Shown in pieces: positions 23,253 to 32,440 of a DNA stretch of 64,000 nucleotides (positions within the stretch are counted from its first letter, which is position 1; each line of letters starts with the position of its first letter). The stretch lies in NCBI GenBank assembly GCA_025463925.1, contig JAODBK010000055.1, positions 1 through 64,000 of the forward strand. Reading direction: 5' to 3'. Source of the DNA: Acidimicrobiales bacterium. Its GTDB lineage: Bacteria; Actinomycetota; Acidimicrobiia; Acidimicrobiales; AC-14. The notes beneath the pieces are model-generated. The model saw only the letters and a list, made by a program, of their open reading frames with translations, was not told the origin of the DNA and made no database searches. The position numbers and the translations under genes were made by a program.

Positions 23253-23924
23253 CTAACGAGCGAGGCGCTGCTCGAGACCGGCAATGGTCAAGTCGATCAC
23301 CAACTCGAACCCGCGCGCGTGGAGTTTCTCGATGTGGGGGATGAGGCGGGCGTTGAGCGCGGCGTCGTCCTCGTCGAGGCTGTCGAGACGAGCGCGCAGA
23401 CGGTCGGTCGGGAACTGGCCCCGGCCGGCGGCGTCGATCATGGCGTGGCCCATCGTCGCCGTCGCGACCCAGTAGACCGCTTCGGCCAGCACTCGGTCGT
23501 CGTGGAACCCGGCCCGTTCGAACACACCGGCGAGGTAGGCGGAATCACCGAGCCACTCGGACGATTCGCCGCTGGCGAGCAGCTGGACGATCTGTGGCAC
23601 CCGACGCGCCTGCCGGTAGATGGCCTTCATCCACGCCCGCACCTCGACCTGCCACGCGGCGCCGCTGGCGACCCGTGGCCGGATGTCGGCGAACAGGTGG
23701 CGGGCGACGGCCGCGATCAAATCGTCGCGGTCGTCGAAGTGGCGGTACAGCGACATCGGCTTGGCGCCGACGGCCTCGGCGGCACGCGCGATCGTCAGCG
23801 GAGCGGACGGGTCGGCGACGAGCATGTCGGCCACCGCCGCGACGATCTGGTCGCGCGAGAAGCGGGCGGGCCGCCCTCGGCGGGGCGCAGAAGCCCCGTC
23901 TGTCTCTGATCTCATCGCAGACAT
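23253..23924 (-). CDS. TetR-family transcriptional regulator
   Basis: 223 residues from the ATG at 23924. After a short basic leader (RRGRPARFSRDQIV) comes the TetR helix-turn-helix with LTIARAAEAVGAKPMSLYRH, then a ligand-binding C-terminal domain resembling TetR_C. It is divergent from the SDR at 23984 across a 59-bp gap containing the operator-like block at 23926-23957, so it very likely represses itself and that operon. The same block before the SDR at 22472 puts that gene in the same regulon. The inducer is unknown. A longer start to 23990 would overlap the operator and is unlikely. Confidence 0.92.
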   Translation of the reverse strand: MSAMRSETDGASAPRRGRPARFSRDQIVAAVADMLVADPSAPLTIARAAEAVGAKPMSLYRHFDDRDDLIAAVARHLFADIRPRVASGAAWQVEVRAWMKAIYRQARRVPQIVQLLASGESSEWLGDSAYLAGVFERAGFHDDRVLAEAVYWVATATMGHAMIDAAGRGQFPTDRLRARLDSLDEDDAALNARLIPHIEKLHARGFELVIDLTIAGLEQRLAR

Positions 23925-23925
23925 C

Positions 23926-23957
23926 TTGATTTTGAGTATGACATGCGCTATATCTCG
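23926..23957 (+). promoter_or_regulatory. Promoter with TetR-type operator, second copy (divergent)
   Basis: TTGATT (23926-23931) and TATATC (23949-23954), 17 bp apart, fit the + strand promoter of the second SDR operon. The shared block runs TTTTGAGTATGACATGCGCT, then ATATCTC; it matches the copy at 22436-22467 in 25 of 32 positions. It begins 2 bp before the tetR start codon on the other strand, so bound TetR would block both directions. Confidence 0.7.
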
Positions 23958-23983
23958 ATTACAAACGTCTGGGGGAGAAGAAC

Positions 23984-24898
23984 ATGGCACAGCGACTCGA
24001 CGGCCGTGTGGCGCTCGTGACCGGCGCGAGCAAGAACATCGGCAAGGGCATGGCCATCGAGGTCGGCGCCAGTGGCGCCATCACCTACGTGACGGCACGG
24101 TCGCTGGACGACGTTCCGGGCCAGCTCGCCAGCCTCGAGCGGACGGTGGCGGAGATCGAGTCGGCCGGCGGCAAGGCGATCCCTGTCGCGTGCGACCACA
24201 CCGACGACGCGCAAGTCGAGGCCGTGTTCCAGCAGATCGCCGACGAGCAGGGCCGACTCGACCTCGTGGTGAACGTCGCGTCACCGGATTTCTCCGAGAT
24301 GGTGGGCGTGCCGTTCTGGGACCTGTCGTTCGATCACATCAGCCGGTGCCTCGACGTCGGACCTCGTTCGGGTTACGTGACCACCGTGCTGGCGGCACGG
24401 CTGTTCATGGTGCCGCAGCGTTCCGGCGTGATCGTCAACATCTCGTCGCACGGCGCAGAGGGCTACCTGCTGTCGGTGCCCTACGGGGTCGGCAAGGCCG
24501 GCATCGACAAGGTGACGCGTGACACCGCCTTCGAGCTCAAGCCACACGGCGTCGCGGTGGTGTCGCTCTGGCCCGGCCTGGTGCTCACCGAAGGGCTCAT
24601 GGCGAACGCCACCGTGGACGAGGACGGCAAGCAGACCCTGCACGGGCTGGACGTCAGCTTCGGGGAGTCCCCCAAGTTCAACGGCAAGGCGGTCGTCGCG
24701 CTGGCCTCCGACCCGAACATCATGGATCGCTCCGGCGGTTCGTTCTACTCGAGCCGGCTGGCGCGGGAGTACGGCTTCACCGAGGACGACGGGCACCTCC
24801 CCCCGGAGACACCGAACTCGATCCTGACGGACATGGGCGACGACATGCCCGACTTCTGGCGGGGCGTCGAGCGCGTCGCCGGCTCCGATGGAGCCTGA
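23984..24898 (+). CDS. SDR-family oxidoreductase (DHRS1-like)
   Basis: 304 residues with GGGGGAG before the ATG. The cofactor motif TGASKNIGKGMAIEVGASGA resembles the DHRS1 group of SDRs; the active-site serine is in VIVNISSHGAEGY and the YxxxK is YGVGK. The long C-terminal tail (after residue 240) is also typical of that group. It heads an apparently continuous run: the next gene starts 11 bp before its stop. Predicted to act on a hydroxyl or keto intermediate in the cytosol. Confidence 0.92.
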   Translation: MAQRLDGRVALVTGASKNIGKGMAIEVGASGAITYVTARSLDDVPGQLASLERTVAEIESAGGKAIPVACDHTDDAQVEAVFQQIADEQGRLDLVVNVASPDFSEMVGVPFWDLSFDHISRCLDVGPRSGYVTTVLAARLFMVPQRSGVIVNISSHGAEGYLLSVPYGVGKAGIDKVTRDTAFELKPHGVAVVSLWPGLVLTEGLMANATVDEDGKQTLHGLDVSFGESPKFNGKAVVALASDPNIMDRSGGSFYSSRLAREYGFTEDDGHLPPETPNSILTDMGDDMPDFWRGVERVAGSDGA

Positions 24899-26354
24899 TC
24901 GGCGGCGATGGTCGGCGTATCAGACGCTCACGGGTGTCGTCGTGGGGATGCTCGTCGCGGGTCTCGTCGTGCCGATGCTCGTCGACAACCCGAGCGACTC
25001 GTCGGGAGTGCAGGCCGGTGCGGCGTCGAGGCGGGCTGGCGCCGGCACTGACACGGGCAGCGCGTCCGGGGACATCACGGGTGCCGCGGCGACGACGGTC
25101 GTCGGTTCCGATCTCGCGAGTGGGAGCACTGGCGGCATTGGGGGCGCGGCGGGCACCACGGCCACCGGCGGAGCGGGTGCCGTCACTGCGACTGACAGCT
25201 CACCGATCAAGCTCGGATTCAGCCTGTTCGACGTCGCCGGCGCCAGCAAGGTCGGGTTCGCGATCGGCGTGTCTCCCGACCAGGAGAAGCAGGCCTGGCA
25301 GGCATTCGTCGACTACGTCAACGGCACCGGCGGATTGAACGGCCGGAAGATCGTTCCCTCGTACTCCACCTACGACCTCACCAGCGCCGACTCCGAGCAG
25401 GCGAGCTGCCTCGCGCTCACCCAGGACGACCACGTCTTCGCCGTGATGGGCGGCTACAACTTCCCTGCCGCCAACGTGTGCGTCGTCGACGCCAACCGGA
25501 CGTTGCTGTTCAACGTCCTCCCGTTCACCATCGACGAGGCCTACCGGTCCGGCCGCCACGTATCGATCTTCATGAAGGCGAGCCGGCTCATGGCCACGTT
25601 CGCTCGCCGCCTCGACGAGCAGGGCCTGCTGAAGGGCAAGCGGATCGGGATCCTCGACGACCTCGGGGGGGATCCGACCGAGAGCGTCCTGGGCGCCCTG
25701 CGCGCCGAGGTCAAAGCGCGCGGCGGCAACATCGTCCACGAGTCAGTGCTGTCGGCTGACCTCGGCGCGGGCAGCTCGAGAGTCCCGGTCGAGGTCAGTC
25801 AGATGCACACCGCCAAGGTCGACCTCGTGCTGTTGCTGTCGACCCCCATCTTCGGCACCCAGTTCGCCCACGAGGCGGAGAGCCAGCAATGGCGCCCGGT
25901 CTATGCCGGCAGCGACTTCAACGTCTGGTACACGGATGTCGGCACCCAGAACATGCCGAGCAGCTTCGACGGTTCGTATTCCTTCTCGACGGCGCGGGTC
26001 GGCGATTACAAGGCCGGCCTGCCCGAGTCGCCGCAAGCCCTTCGGTGCAAGGCGATCTTCGAGCAGATGACCCACACGAAGGCGCCGGCGTACGGGCAGG
26101 ACTTCTCGGGCTTCATCGGGACGGCCTGCGACGCGGTGCTCACGTTCGCATCTGCTGCGCGTGGCGCGGGACCGACCCTCGATCAGGCGAGCTTCATCGC
26201 CGCCACGCAGCGACTCGGGTCCCTCGACCTTGCGGCCTGGGGCGGCGGCTCGTTCGGTCCGGGGAAGCTCGACCTCAACGATCGCACCCGGATCCTCCGT
26301 TGGTTCGCGGCGTGCAAGTGCTGGAAGCCGACGACACCGTTCGAAGACCGATGA
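24888..26354 (+). CDS. Membrane-anchored Liv-type ABC substrate-binding protein
   Basis: 488 residues. Residues about 14-34 are one hydrophobic helix (LTGVVVGMLVAGLVVPMLV) that anchors the protein, and a low-complexity Gly/Ala/Thr linker runs to about 100. The rest is a Peripla_BP_6 fold like LivK or urea-binding proteins (KLGFSLFDVAGASKVGFAIG, VFAVMGGYNFPAANVCVVD, RIGILDDLGGDPTES). It would capture the ligand for the transporter encoded three genes on. Uncleaved anchoring instead of a lipobox is seen in many actinobacterial relatives. Ligand unknown; the Liv family also serves aromatic acids and other carboxylates. Confidence 0.9.
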   Translation: MEPDRRRWSAYQTLTGVVVGMLVAGLVVPMLVDNPSDSSGVQAGAASRRAGAGTDTGSASGDITGAAATTVVGSDLASGSTGGIGGAAGTTATGGAGAVTATDSSPIKLGFSLFDVAGASKVGFAIGVSPDQEKQAWQAFVDYVNGTGGLNGRKIVPSYSTYDLTSADSEQASCLALTQDDHVFAVMGGYNFPAANVCVVDANRTLLFNVLPFTIDEAYRSGRHVSIFMKASRLMATFARRLDEQGLLKGKRIGILDDLGGDPTESVLGALRAEVKARGGNIVHESVLSADLGAGSSRVPVEVSQMHTAKVDLVLLLSTPIFGTQFAHEAESQQWRPVYAGSDFNVWYTDVGTQNMPSSFDGSYSFSTARVGDYKAGLPESPQALRCKAIFEQMTHTKAPAYGQDFSGFIGTACDAVLTFASAARGAGPTLDQASFIAATQRLGSLDLAAWGGGSFGPGKLDLNDRTRILRWFAACKCWKPTTPFEDR

Positions 26355-26374
26355 CCATGAGAAGGAGTGTCGCC

Positions 26375-27673
26375 ATGCCTGAGCACCTGATCCTCATCTC
26401 GGCCGACGGCCATGCCGGGCCGCTCGTCGCGGACTACGGGCCGTATGTCGATCCGGAGTTGCGTGAGGAGTTCGATCGTTACGTCACCGCGCGGGAGCAG
26501 TGGCGGGCCAAGCGGAACCGGACGATGGGGCTCGCCGAGGACGACGAGCTGGTCGACGCGCTGTTCGGCGAGGAGATGGTCAAGATCTACGCCGATCAGG
26601 ACGCGGTCAAGAGTGGCGGTCGCAGCGGTGTCCATGACTCGGCCCGCCGGAACGCCGAACTCGAGAAGGAGGGCATCGTCGCCGAAGTCCTCTTCGCCGA
26701 TTTTCAGAACAGCAACGAGCCACCCTGGGGCGCGGCGTTCCCGTTCCCCGACACGAACAAGGAGCTCCGGCTCGCCGGGGCCCGGGCGTTCAACCGCTGG
26801 CTCGCCGACTTCTGCGCCGAGCTTCCCGGCAGGCGGGCCGGTGTCGCGCTCGTGCAACCGCACGACATCGACACCGCCGTGCGCGACGTGCACTGGATCA
26901 AGGAGGCCGGCCTCGCCAGCGTGATGTTGCCGACGGGCGACTTCGAGCTGGCCTCGTACCACGATCCCCGCTACGACCCGCTGTGGGCGGCGTGCGTGGA
27001 CACGGGGCTGCCGGTGACGATCCATTCGGGTGGCACCCCGTGGGAGGGATACGGCCCGCACGCCATGTGGGTCACCAAGGTCGAGTTCATGTGGTGGGCG
27101 CGCCGGCCGCTGTGGGAGCTGATCTTCGGCGGCGTGTTCGAACGCTTCCCGACGCTGCAGGTCGCGTTCACCGAGCAGGGCGCCGATTGGATCCCGTCGA
27201 TGCTCGAGCGTCTGGACGAGCAGTACTACTCCCCGTTCGAACGCGGCATAACCGACCACCTCAAGAAGTCGCCCACCGAGTACTGGCGGTCGAACTGCTA
27301 CGTCGGCGCGTCGTTCATGAGCCGCGCCGAGTGCGACATCAGGGACGAGATCGGCGTCGACCGGATCATGTGGGGCGCCGACTTCCCGCACATCGAAGGG
27401 ACGTGGCCCTACTCGGCGTTCGCGTTGCGGGATGCCTTGAACGGCTGCTCGGCCGAGGAGGTCCGGCTGATGTGCAGTGAGACCGTCGCCAAGCTGTACG
27501 GCTTCGACCTCGACGCGCTCCGCCCGGTCGCCGAACGGGTGTCACCACGACTGGAGGACGTGCTCTCATCGGCATCACCCGCGGCGGCGACGTATGACCC
27601 TGTCGACTACGCCCTCGGCAAGGTCAGCGGCAAGGAGACGGGCCGTCGCATCATGTCGACCATGTTGAGCTGA
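26375..27673 (+). CDS. Amidohydrolase-2 family metal-dependent hydrolase/decarboxylase
   Basis: 432 residues. I chose the ATG at 26375 because GAAGGAG lies seven bases before it, although two ATGs further upstream are in frame. The TIM-barrel motifs are ISADGHAGPLV at the N-terminus (D-x-H metal pair), HSGGTPWEG near 215, FTEQGADWIP near 266, and WGADFPHIEGTWPYS near 335, the metal-binding aspartate. Relatives include ACMSD-like decarboxylases and ring-cleavage hydrolases, often found with Liv-type transporters and SDRs. Exact reaction unknown. Confidence 0.9.
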   Translation: MPEHLILISADGHAGPLVADYGPYVDPELREEFDRYVTAREQWRAKRNRTMGLAEDDELVDALFGEEMVKIYADQDAVKSGGRSGVHDSARRNAELEKEGIVAEVLFADFQNSNEPPWGAAFPFPDTNKELRLAGARAFNRWLADFCAELPGRRAGVALVQPHDIDTAVRDVHWIKEAGLASVMLPTGDFELASYHDPRYDPLWAACVDTGLPVTIHSGGTPWEGYGPHAMWVTKVEFMWWARRPLWELIFGGVFERFPTLQVAFTEQGADWIPSMLERLDEQYYSPFERGITDHLKKSPTEYWRSNCYVGASFMSRAECDIRDEIGVDRIMWGADFPHIEGTWPYSAFALRDALNGCSAEEVRLMCSETVAKLYGFDLDALRPVAERVSPRLEDVLSSASPAAATYDPVDYALGKVSGKETGRRIMSTMLS

Positions 27674-27676
27674 CGC

Positions 27677-28405
27677 ATGGCGCCGTTGCTCGAGGTGCGC
27701 GACCTCGACTTCTCCTACGGGCCGCTCCAGGTGCTGTTCGGTGTGAACCTGGAGGTGGCTCGTGGCGAGGTCCTCGCGCTTCTCGGGACCAACGGCGCCG
27801 GCAAGTCGACGCTGCTCCGGGCGATCAGCGGGCTGGGGCGCGTCGACCGGGGGAGCATCGTCTTCGACAGCGACGACATCACCCACGCCGATCCGGGTGA
27901 GCGGGTCCGGCGGGGCGTCATCCAGATGCCCGGCGGCAAGGCCGTGTTTCCCGACCTCACCGTGGAGGAGAACCTCCGCGCCGCCGCCTACACCTTCATC
28001 TGGGATCGCCCCAAGGTCGCCGAGCGGATCAAGCGCGCGCTCGAGGTGTTTCCGGTTCTCGGCCTGCGGATGGACCAAGCGGCAGTCACGCTGTCCGGCG
28101 GGGAGCAGCAGATGCTCGGCCTGGCATCGACGCTGCTGCTCGACCCCACGATCCTGCTGATCGACGAGCTGTCACTCGGGCTGGCACCCATCGTCGTCGA
28201 GGAGTTGCTCGACGTCGTGGCCCGTCTCCGCTCGACGGGCGTCACGATCGTGATCGTCGAGCAGTCCGTCAACGTCGCCCTCTCCGTCGCGGATCGCGCC
28301 GTGTTCATGGAGAAGGGCGAGGTCCGCTTCGAAGGCGCGGCGGCCGAGCTGGTCGAACGAGACGACCTCGTGCGCGCCGTGTTCCTCGGCGGCGAGGTCG
28401 GGTGA
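27677..28405 (+). CDS. Branched-chain-type ABC transporter ATPase (LivF-like)
   Basis: 242 residues. Walker A GTNGAGKST near residue 37, signature LSGGEQQM near 142, Walker B ILLIDELSLGL near 162, and the switch histidine replaced by glutamine in IVEQSVN as is usual in LivF. It starts 3 bp after the amidohydrolase stop and its TGA overlaps the GTG of the next gene. It provides one of the two nucleotide-binding subunits; the other is fused into the following protein. Confidence 0.94.
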   Translation: MAPLLEVRDLDFSYGPLQVLFGVNLEVARGEVLALLGTNGAGKSTLLRAISGLGRVDRGSIVFDSDDITHADPGERVRRGVIQMPGGKAVFPDLTVEENLRAAAYTFIWDRPKVAERIKRALEVFPVLGLRMDQAAVTLSGGEQQMLGLASTLLLDPTILLIDELSLGLAPIVVEELLDVVARLRSTGVTIVIVEQSVNVALSVADRAVFMEKGEVRFEGAAAELVERDDLVRAVFLGGEVG

Positions 28406-31215
28406 GTCTCATCGCCGTGGGCATCGGCGGGTGGTCCATCTCGGGGGAGACCGTGGTCATCGGCGCGCTCACCGGGTTGACCTACGCCGTGCTCGCGGCC
28501 GGGCTGATCCTCGTGTTCCGCGCGACCAAGGTCATCAACTTCGCACAAGGCGAGATGGGGGCGTTCGGCGCCGCCATCCTTGCCAAGCTCGTCCTCGACG
28601 ATCACTGGAACTTCTGGATCGCGCTGCTCGCCGTCACCGCGCTCGGCGGGGTCCTCGGGGGCCTGATCGAGTTCACGGTCGTACGGCGGCTGTTCCGGGC
28701 GCCTCGGCTCATACTTCTGGTCGCGACGATCGGCGTCGCACAGCTCGTGCTCGTCGGCCAGTTGGTGCTCCCCAACATCAATCACGCGGCGCGCTACCCC
28801 TCGCCGTTCCATCAGACGCTGCACGTGGGCACCTTCCTCCTCCGGAGCGAGCACTTCATGGTCATCGCCCTCGTTCCGCTGGTGATCATCGGATTGACCC
28901 TGTTCCTCAACCGGACCCCGTGGGGGATCGCCATCCGGGCCGCGGCCGGCAATGCTGAGCGGGCCGAGCTCGTCGGCATCTCGACCAAGCGGATCTCGAC
29001 GCTGGTCTGGGTCCTGGCCGGCTCTCTGTCGACGCTCACCGCGGTGCTCATCAACCCGCTGCGCGGCACGATCATCGGCGTTCCGACCCTCGCCCTCGGG
29101 CCGAGCCTGCTCTTGCGCGCGCTGGCGGCCGCGCTCGTCGGCGGTCTCGTCTCACTGCCGCTCGCGCTCGCCGGCGGCGTGGCCATCGGTGTCCTCGAGG
29201 CGGTGATCTTCGCCAACGTCTCGAATCCGGGCGCGGCCGACATGGCGCTGCTCGTGATCGTCCTCGTCCTGGTGCTCACCCGTGGCAGGACGCTCGGTGG
29301 CGCCGAGACGGGCTCGTGGTCGCTCACGCCGAAGGTGAAGGCGATCCCGGAACGCGTGCGGGCGGTGTGGTGGGTCGGCCACCTCAACCAATTGGCAGGT
29401 GCCGCCGGGCTGGCAGTCGCGGTGGCCGCGCCCCTGGTGTTCGACCGGTCATCGCAGCTGTTCCTGCTCTCGCGGGTGCTCTTGTTCGCCATCGTGGCGC
29501 TGTCGGTCACCCTGCTGACCGGCTGGGCTGGGCAGCTGTCGCTCGGGCAGGCGGCCTTCGTCGGCCTGGGCTCGATGATGACGGCGGCGCTGCACGCGCG
29601 CGGGATGCCGTTCGGCGTGGCGGTGGCGTACAGCGTCGTGGCCGGCGTCGTGGCTGCCGTCCTCGTGGGCTTCCCGGCGTTGCGAGTGCGCGGCTTGGCG
29701 CTCGCGGTCACCACGCTGGCTTTCGCGGTCGCGGCGCGGGGCTGGATCCTCCCGCATCATTTCTTCGTCGGGAACTCGGCAGTGGTGACGGTGACCCGCG
29801 GCGAGTGGCTCGGCATCGACCTCCACGCGCAGCGCACCTACTACTTCCTCTGCCTGGTGGCGCTGGTCGGCTGCGTGCTCATGGTCGCCCGCCTGCGTTC
29901 GACGGGCGTCGGCCGCGGGATCATCGCCACCCGCGAGAACGAGGCCGCGGCGGCGAGCTTCACGGTGTCGCCGACCTTCGCCAAACTCGCCGCGTTCGGT
30001 GTGGCCGGCGGCCTCGCCGCGCTCGCGGGCGGGCTGCTGGCGGGGCTCCGCGTGCAGTTCGGCCCGGACGCGTTCGGGCCGGAGGTCTCGCTCCAGGTCG
30101 TCGCCATGACGGTCATCGGCGGCCTGGGATCGGTCGGCGGGGCCGTACTCGGGGCCCTCTACGTGATCGGCTTGCCGGCCCTGTTCAACAACAACACGAC
30201 CGTGGCGCTGGCCACATCCGGCATCGGGCTCCTGGTGCTGCTGCTGTTCCTGCCGGGCGGCCTCATCGAAGTCGTCTACCGGGCCCGCGACCTGATGGTG
30301 ACCTTCGCATCGAGGCGGCTCGGTCGGGCCGAGGAACCCCAACGAGATCGCTCGGTCGCCACTGCGCTGCCCGCGCCCGGCCGCGCCGTCGAGCTTCCGC
30401 CGCGCACGCCGGTGCTGGTCGTGGCCGGCATCACCGTGCGCTTCGGCGGCCGGGTCGCGCTCGACAATGTGTCGATCGACGCGTCACCCGGTGAGGTGGT
30501 CGGCTTGATCGGGTCGAACGGCGCCGGCAAGTCGACGTTGATGAACGTCATCTCGGGGTTTGTCCCGGCGCGGCAGGGGACGGTCGACATCTTCGGGCGT
30601 GACGTCACCCGGTACGCCCCTCACGAGCGGGCCGCGCTCGGTGTCGGCCGGGTCTTCCAGGACGCCCGACTCTTCGGCGATCTGACGGTGCGCGAGACGG
30701 TGATGGTCGCCCTCGAGGCCCACGAGCGATCGGAGCTCGTGCCGTCACTGCTCGCGCTTCCGCCGTCGGTCGCGGCCGAGCGGCGCAAACGCAGCCAGGC
30801 CGACGCGGCCATCGAGTTCCTCGGCCTCGGGCGCTTCGCCGATGCGTTCCTGTCCGACCTGTCCACCGGCACCCGTCGCATCGTCGAGCTCACGTGCCTG
30901 CTCGCGCAGGGCGCGCAACTGCTCCTGCTCGACGAGCCCACCGCCGGGCTGGCCCAGCGCGAGACCGAGGCGTTCGCGCCGCTGATCTCCCAGGTGCGCG
31001 GCGAGCTAGACGCGACCATCGTCATCATCGAGCACGACATGCCGCTCGTCATGTCGATCTCCGACCGCGTCTACTGCCTCGCGGCTGGACAACAGCTCGC
31101 CGAAGGCACACCCGACGAGATCCGGCACGACCCGCTCGTGGTCAGCGCCTATCTCGGTGCCGACGAGCGCGCCATCGCCCGGAGCGGCCGGCGCCCCGCA
31201 GGTGCCCAACGATGA
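28402..31215 (+). CDS. Fused LivH-LivM-LivG ABC transporter protein
   Basis: 937 residues combining three Liv subunits. About residues 1-300 are LivH-like permease (GLTYAVLAAGLILVFRATKV, FAQGEMGAFGA), 325-625 are LivM-like permease (LTGWAGQLSLGQAAFVGLG), and 670-925 are LivG-like ATPase with GSNGAGKST, LSTGTRRIVEL, LLLLDEPTAGL and the switch histidine in IIEHDMPLV. The GTG overlaps the preceding stop. With the LivF gene and binding protein upstream this forms a full importer. The fusion keeps both permeases and one ATPase at fixed ratio. Such fusions occur in some actinobacteria but are rare elsewhere. Confidence 0.95.
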   Translation: MSLIAVGIGGWSISGETVVIGALTGLTYAVLAAGLILVFRATKVINFAQGEMGAFGAAILAKLVLDDHWNFWIALLAVTALGGVLGGLIEFTVVRRLFRAPRLILLVATIGVAQLVLVGQLVLPNINHAARYPSPFHQTLHVGTFLLRSEHFMVIALVPLVIIGLTLFLNRTPWGIAIRAAAGNAERAELVGISTKRISTLVWVLAGSLSTLTAVLINPLRGTIIGVPTLALGPSLLLRALAAALVGGLVSLPLALAGGVAIGVLEAVIFANVSNPGAADMALLVIVLVLVLTRGRTLGGAETGSWSLTPKVKAIPERVRAVWWVGHLNQLAGAAGLAVAVAAPLVFDRSSQLFLLSRVLLFAIVALSVTLLTGWAGQLSLGQAAFVGLGSMMTAALHARGMPFGVAVAYSVVAGVVAAVLVGFPALRVRGLALAVTTLAFAVAARGWILPHHFFVGNSAVVTVTRGEWLGIDLHAQRTYYFLCLVALVGCVLMVARLRSTGVGRGIIATRENEAAAASFTVSPTFAKLAAFGVAGGLAALAGGLLAGLRVQFGPDAFGPEVSLQVVAMTVIGGLGSVGGAVLGALYVIGLPALFNNNTTVALATSGIGLLVLLLFLPGGLIEVVYRARDLMVTFASRRLGRAEEPQRDRSVATALPAPGRAVELPPRTPVLVVAGITVRFGGRVALDNVSIDASPGEVVGLIGSNGAGKSTLMNVISGFVPARQGTVDIFGRDVTRYAPHERAALGVGRVFQDARLFGDLTVRETVMVALEAHERSELVPSLLALPPSVAAERRKRSQADAAIEFLGLGRFADAFLSDLSTGTRRIVELTCLLAQGAQLLLLDEPTAGLAQRETEAFAPLISQVRGELDATIVIIEHDMPLVMSISDRVYCLAAGQQLAEGTPDEIRHDPLVVSAYLGADERAIARSGRRPAGAQR

Positions 31216-32438
31216 GCGCCATCGCTCGCCGCCTCGACGCCACCGACGGGCAGGTCTGGAGCCTCGCGCTGGGCCTGCTCCTGGCCATCGTGCTGGCCGT
31301 CGCCGGCATCCCTCCGGTCCTGCATCACGTCAGCAGATCCTCGGCTTCCCCCGCCTCGCCCGCCGTCTCGCCGGTTGCCTCGACGTCCCACGCGACTCGC
31401 ACCCCGACCCCGGCCGGCCCGGCTGCGGAGCCGTCGCCGTCCGTCCGGGCTGGTCCTGGCTCCACGACCAACCAGACGACATTCGGGCCGGCGACAAACG
31501 ATGACGTCGTGACGTCGGCCGCGCCACCGGCACTGTTCGGAACGGTTGTGTCGCTGGCGACCGTGCCGGCACCGCTGGCGGGCATCGCCGCCGGCGGCGG
31601 CCGGGTGTTCGTCGCAACCGACGGGGGCGCCCCGTCGCACGTGTTCACCTACGACCTGATTGGGCAACGGGTCGGCGACATCATCATCACGGGACAGCCT
31701 GACCATCACAGCCGCGGCATCACCGGTCTCGCCGTCGGTCCGGATGGGGCGCTCTATGCCACCGATGCCGCGACCGCACGGGTGCTGCGCATCGACCCCG
31801 CGAGCGGGCGACAGACGACGATCGCCACGATCGCCGACCTGCCGTCGTGCGTGCTCGCGCCCGCGGCGCGGCTGTGCGAGCCAGGCCTCGAGGATCATCG
31901 GCCGCTCGTACGCGGGATCGCTCGCGCCGCCGACGGCACGCTGTACGTGACCGACAGCGGCCAGGCGACGGTGTGGCGAATCCGACCGGGTGGCCAAGCG
32001 GAAACATGGTCGCAGTCCATGCAACAGGCGTCAGGCGACGGGCCGACCGCGGTCGCCATCGCGCCTGACGGCAGCGTCGTCTGCACGGTCGGCACCGATC
32101 TCAATCCGTTCAACGCAACGGCGGCGTCGGTGTACAGGATCCCGGTTGGGGGCAACGGAAGTGCTGGTACTCCCGTGTTGGTGGCCAAGCTGGCCAAGGG
32201 AGATCAGCCGACCGGCGTGGCCGCCGGATCCAACGGTCGTATCTACGTCGCGCTGCACGGCCCATCCGCGATCGTCGTCCTCAACGCCAACGGCTCCGAG
32301 GTCACGCGTCTGCGCGCCGCGTCGATCGACGGACCAGCCGGCCTCGGCCTGTCGTCCGGCGACGATCTGTACAGCACGACGCAGCCCACCGACGGGCCGA
32401 GCCAGCTGCTGCACATCAGCGTCACCGGGGGACCGTAG
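31212..32438 (+). CDS. Membrane-anchored beta-propeller (NHL/SMP-30-like) protein
   Basis: 408 residues starting in an ATGA overlap. One N-terminal transmembrane helix (about residues 17-37) and a Ser/Pro/Thr linker to about 95 lead into a propeller with blades such as GITGLAVGPDGALYATDAAT, GIARAADGTLYVTDSG and PTGVAAGSNGRIYVALHG. No calcium or catalytic set of gluconolactonases is obvious, so a scaffold or binding role outside the membrane is more likely. It is co-encoded with the importer, which suggests help in substrate capture or modification (inference). A similar anchored propeller precedes putA at 6117. Confidence 0.82.
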   Translation: MSAIARRLDATDGQVWSLALGLLLAIVLAVAGIPPVLHHVSRSSASPASPAVSPVASTSHATRTPTPAGPAAEPSPSVRAGPGSTTNQTTFGPATNDDVVTSAAPPALFGTVVSLATVPAPLAGIAAGGGRVFVATDGGAPSHVFTYDLIGQRVGDIIITGQPDHHSRGITGLAVGPDGALYATDAATARVLRIDPASGRQTTIATIADLPSCVLAPAARLCEPGLEDHRPLVRGIARAADGTLYVTDSGQATVWRIRPGGQAETWSQSMQQASGDGPTAVAIAPDGSVVCTVGTDLNPFNATAASVYRIPVGGNGSAGTPVLVAKLAKGDQPTGVAAGSNGRIYVALHGPSAIVVLNANGSEVTRLRAASIDGPAGLGLSSGDDLYSTTQPTDGPSQLLHISVTGGP

Positions 32439-32440
32439 CG

